Below are positions 61,597 through 64,000 of a DNA stretch of 64,000 bases, piece after piece (within the stretch, counting starts at the first letter, position 1; each line of letters opens with the position of its first letter). The notes below the pieces were generated by a model. That model saw nothing but the letters and a program-made list of their open reading frames with translations. It did not search any database and had not been told where the DNA came from. The DNA is from Chryseobacterium vaccae (GTDB taxonomy: Bacteria > Bacteroidota > Bacteroidia > Flavobacteriales > Weeksellaceae), in contig NZ_VSWH01000001.1 in assembly GCF_009602705.1 (NCBI RefSeq), forward strand, positions 310,001-374,000. The letters are read 5' to 3'. The position numbers and the translations under genes are program-made.

Positions 61597-61947
61597 TTAT
61601 TCACCGTGTAAAAATGCTTTTTTATTAAGCAGGGCTTCTTCTGATTCTACATGATCCTCATCCGGAACGCAGCAGTCTACAGGGCATACCGCAGCACACT
61701 GAGGTTCTTCATGGAACCCTTTGCATTCCGTACATTTGTCGGTAACAATGAAATAAACATCATCACTTACCGGTTCCTGTGGATCATTGGCATCAACCGT
61801 CAATCCCGAAGGCAGTGTTACAGTTCCTTGAAGGGTAGTACCTTCAGAAGCTTTCCAATCTACGGCTCCTTCATATATTGCATTATTCGGGCATTCCGGC
61901 TCGCAGGCCCCACAGTTAATGCATTCATCAGTTATTTTAATAGCCAT
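61597..61947 (-). CDS. 4Fe-4S dicluster ferredoxin
   Basis: A 116-residue ferredoxin. The first cluster motif is CINCGACEPECP (residues about 10-21), and the second is in CTECKGFHEEPQCAAVCPVDCC (about 71-92), with each motif supplying Cys to the other cluster. An insert of about 45 residues separates them (WKASEGTTLQGTVTLPSGL). Electron carrier; partner unknown. Divergent from the acyl-CoA reductase gene across 59 bases. Confidence 0.92.
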   Translation of the reverse strand: MAIKITDECINCGACEPECPNNAIYEGAVDWKASEGTTLQGTVTLPSGLTVDANDPQEPVSDDVYFIVTDKCTECKGFHEEPQCAAVCPVDCCVPDEDHVESEEALLNKKAFLHGE

Positions 61948-61960
61948 CGCTAATTTTTTT

Positions 61961-61968
61961 TAAATTTG
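61961..61968 (+). promoter_or_regulatory. Promoter -7 box (TAAATTTG) of the acyl-CoA reductase gene
   Basis: A TAnnTTTG match 38 bases before the ATG at 62007, in the divergent ferredoxin/reductase gap. Confidence 0.5.
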
Positions 61969-62006
61969 CACAAAATTACAAAATATTCCCCAATTGTAAA
62001 GTAATT

Positions 62007-63041
62007 ATGAATACCGAAAATCAAGTTTTAGGACTTATTAAGTTAAGTGACTATATAAAAACGTTTCTGACAAAGGATCAGAACAATGAGAATGAAAGTG
62101 ATGCAGAATTTGAATTATTGCTGAAAAAATCGGAAATTGAGAATCCGTGGTTTACTCTTGATAATCAGAAATTTGCCTTTAAGCAGTGGACAGAACTGCT
62201 TACGGAAGAAAATATCAGTGCCTGGCTTAAAAATTATTCAGTTTCAAAGAACCCAAAAAGAGTAGGGCTTATTTTGGCCGGAAATATTCCTTTAGTAGGA
62301 TTTCATGATGTGATCTCTGTAGTATTGAGCGGTAATATTCCGGTAATTAAACTGTCTTCAAAGGATAAATACATGATTCCGTTTCTGTTGAAAAAATGGA
62401 ATGATTTTTCAGGAGGGCTAGTTTCGTTTGAACTGGTAGAAAGGTTAGAAAATTTTGATGCGGTAATCGCTACCGGAAGCAATAATACGGCAAGGTATCT
62501 TGAATATTATTTTAAAGATCATCCAAGTATCATCCGTAAAAACAGAACCTCAGTTGCGGTATTGAAAGGTGATGAGACCAATGAAGAACTGCAACTTCTG
62601 GCGGAAGATATTTTCCGTTATTTCGGATTAGGCTGTAGAAATGTGACCCGTATTTTTATTCCACAAGATTTTGTGATTGACCGGCTTTTTGAAAATTTCT
62701 TACACTTCCAGGATATTATTCATCATAACAAATACGCGAATAATTATGATTATAACAGAGCGGTTTACCTTCTGAACCAGGATAAGTTCTGGGATAATAA
62801 TTTTGTGATGCTAAAAGAAGATGATAAGCTTTTCAGTCCTCTTTCTGTAATCAATTTCAGCAGATATGCTTCTTTGGATGATGTTAAAAGATTTATAGCT
62901 GAAAATGCGGAAAATATTCAGTGTATAGTGGCTAAAAATGAACTGGGATTAGATTCTGTTTCATTTGGGGAAGCGCAGCATCCAGCCCTGGATACCTATG
63001 CTGATAATGTGGATACAATGAAATTTTTGGAAGTGGTATGA
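62007..63041 (+). CDS. LuxC-like acyl-CoA reductase
   Basis: A 344-residue protein related to LuxC/aldehyde dehydrogenase-like acyl-CoA reductases. VGLILAGNIPLVGFHDVISVVLSGN near residue 85, ATGSNNTARYLEYYF near 155, the likely catalytic Cys in FGLGCRNVTRIFIP near 210, and FGEAQHPALDTYAD at the end. It would reduce acyl-CoA to an aldehyde. The family occurs singly in many Flavobacteria, and the physiological acyl substrate is unknown. Confidence 0.85.
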   Translation: MNTENQVLGLIKLSDYIKTFLTKDQNNENESDAEFELLLKKSEIENPWFTLDNQKFAFKQWTELLTEENISAWLKNYSVSKNPKRVGLILAGNIPLVGFHDVISVVLSGNIPVIKLSSKDKYMIPFLLKKWNDFSGGLVSFELVERLENFDAVIATGSNNTARYLEYYFKDHPSIIRKNRTSVAVLKGDETNEELQLLAEDIFRYFGLGCRNVTRIFIPQDFVIDRLFENFLHFQDIIHHNKYANNYDYNRAVYLLNQDKFWDNNFVMLKEDDKLFSPLSVINFSRYASLDDVKRFIAENAENIQCIVAKNELGLDSVSFGEAQHPALDTYADNVDTMKFLEVV

Positions 63042-63090
63042 TTTTTCGTATCTTAACTCACTTATTTCACCCAATAATAAAATAAAACTT

Positions 63091-63531
63091 ATGAAAAAAT
63101 TATTTTTAGGACTTGCACTGGCTGCTGCTCCGTTTATGTTTGCTCAGAAAGTAGCGGGCGTAACGGTTGAACGTCCCAAAAAAGAAATACCAACTGAGCT
63201 GAGTAAAGATAAGGCTAAGATGTTTAATGAGAACCTTATCAAATTTCTCGATGCAGTAAAAGTATCAGACCGTAAGGTTATAGATGCTATGCTTTCTGAT
63301 AAAGTGAAGCAGATTGTTACTGATGATGTCCTTAAAAAAGTAAAAGAAGGCATTGATTATACTAAAAAGCTGGAAATTCTGAAAGCCGGATATTATGTAA
63401 CAGGGGATAATGAAGCCTATCCGAATCTAAAATATAAATATGCAGGAGATTCGTCCAATAAAGAAGTGGTCAGTGCGATATTTGAAGAAGATGGGAAAAT
63501 TCTTGGGGTAATGCCCATGAATAATAAATAA
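63091..63531 (+). CDS. Exported hypothetical protein
   Basis: A 146-residue protein with a Sec signal (AAAPFMFAQ, residue about 19). The mature part is Lys-rich and helical, with a C-terminal beta segment (NLKYKYAGDSSNKEVVSAIF). No motif I recognise. It starts 49 bases after the acyl-CoA reductase gene and could be cotranscribed. Confidence 0.7.
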   Translation: MKKLFLGLALAAAPFMFAQKVAGVTVERPKKEIPTELSKDKAKMFNENLIKFLDAVKVSDRKVIDAMLSDKVKQIVTDDVLKKVKEGIDYTKKLEILKAGYYVTGDNEAYPNLKYKYAGDSSNKEVVSAIFEEDGKILGVMPMNNK

Positions 63532-63560
63532 TTTATTTTTGATACAAAAAAATATTAACT

Positions 63561-64000
63561 ATGATGACAGATTCTTTAGTCGCTCATTCCTCGGAAGTGG
63601 AAAAAGCAGACTTTTACAGGAAAACGTATTTACACGTTGCTTTATCAGTCCTTGCGTTTATCGGGATTGAAACTATTCTATTAAAAACCGTTCCGGCAGA
63701 GCTTATTGCTATGATGTTCGGACAGAAATATACCTGGTTACTGATTATCGGAGTATTCTGGCTGGCTTCTATTCTGGCTAATAAATGGTCTCTTGCACAG
63801 AGCAGATCTACGCAATATTTAGGATTAGGATTTTATATTGTACTTGAAGCAGTGATCTTTTTACCCTTGATCTATATTGCTGTTAATACCGCAGGGGTTA
63901 ACGTAATCTTTCAGGCGGCTATGCTTACCATTTCTATGTTTGCAGGGCTTTCACTGGTTGCTTTTATGTCAAAAAAAGATTTTTCTTTTTTGAGAAATAT
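63561..64000 (+). CDS. Bax inhibitor-1/YccA family membrane protein (partial)
   Basis: The first 146 codons of a gene cut by the window end. MMTDSLVAHSSEVEKADFYRKTYLHVALSVLAFIGIE is followed by further membrane spans (LLIIGVFWLASILAN, YLGLGFYIVLEAVIFLPLI, FQAAMLTISMFAGLSLVAF), matching the BI-1/YccA (UPF0005) family. Its first Met could also be the second codon. Members act as membrane calcium leak or stress proteins. Confidence 0.87.
   Translation, partial: MMTDSLVAHSSEVEKADFYRKTYLHVALSVLAFIGIETILLKTVPAELIAMMFGQKYTWLLIIGVFWLASILANKWSLAQSRSTQYLGLGFYIVLEAVIFLPLIYIAVNTAGVNVIFQAAMLTISMFAGLSLVAFMSKKDFSFLRN

Overview
The window looks like a chromosome segment from a Bacteroidota bacterium of the Chryseobacterium group (Weeksellaceae). 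The reasons are AT-rich DNA, promoter -7 boxes of the TAnnTTTG type, weak Shine-Dalgarno signals, a type IX secretion (T9SS) sorting domain, a GldI-like lipoprotein, DUF4249/TonB receptor and DUF4294 proteins, and two-gene RHS loci. No rRNA, tRNA, IS element or CRISPR array was seen. Organism and function calls rest on reading translated sequence only; no database search was run.

Layout: (1) 1-8.1 kb is a molybdenum-enzyme block: the fdhD tail, a small conserved protein, an FdhF/YdeP-type oxidoreductase and a small exported SUOX-fold protein on +, facing a moaA-moeA-moaC-mobA-moeB cofactor operon on -. (2) 8.6-11.8 kb is a DUF4249 lipoprotein plus TonB-dependent receptor. (3) 12.2-26.7 kb is a polymorphic-toxin locus: a T9SS-sorted protein, a 950-aa RHS/YD partner, a 1321-aa RHS protein with a Hint domain and a C-terminal toxin, and its candidate immunity gene. 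Two displaced (orphan) RHS tips with their own immunity candidates follow, separated by a repeated terminator, then a run of immunity-like genes. (4) 26.8-31.9 kb holds a secreted nuclease, an MFS exporter, an orphan response regulator and a small AraC-type regulator. (5) 32.2-39.8 kb holds an alpha-oxoamine synthase with a TetR regulator, dnaX with an A11 slippage site, DAHP synthase/chorismate mutase, rsgA and ndk. (6) 40-44.8 kb holds a GH29 fucosidase and a compact MNIO (DUF692) RiPP-like cassette whose precursor ends in a CPACGMG motif and starts with a signal peptide. (7) 44.9-64 kb is mostly housekeeping: rpe, M42 peptidase, NUDIX, mnmD, ilvE, two prolyl isomerases, a retropepsin-like protease, two tandem M28 peptidases (one apparently catalytically dead), DUF1015-serA-serC, ferredoxin, acyl-CoA reductase and a partial BI-1 family protein.

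Most noteworthy are the RHS tip/immunity array with silent donor cassettes, the MNIO cassette, the dnaX poly-A site that puts the tau C-terminal half in the -1 frame, and the M28 pair with a leftover third C-terminal tail. Several decayed genes are visible: an RHS tip leader with two nonsense codons, two frameshifted small membrane proteins, and an orphan tip whose ATG became AGG. Long intergenic gaps carry a shared family of short palindromic repeats.
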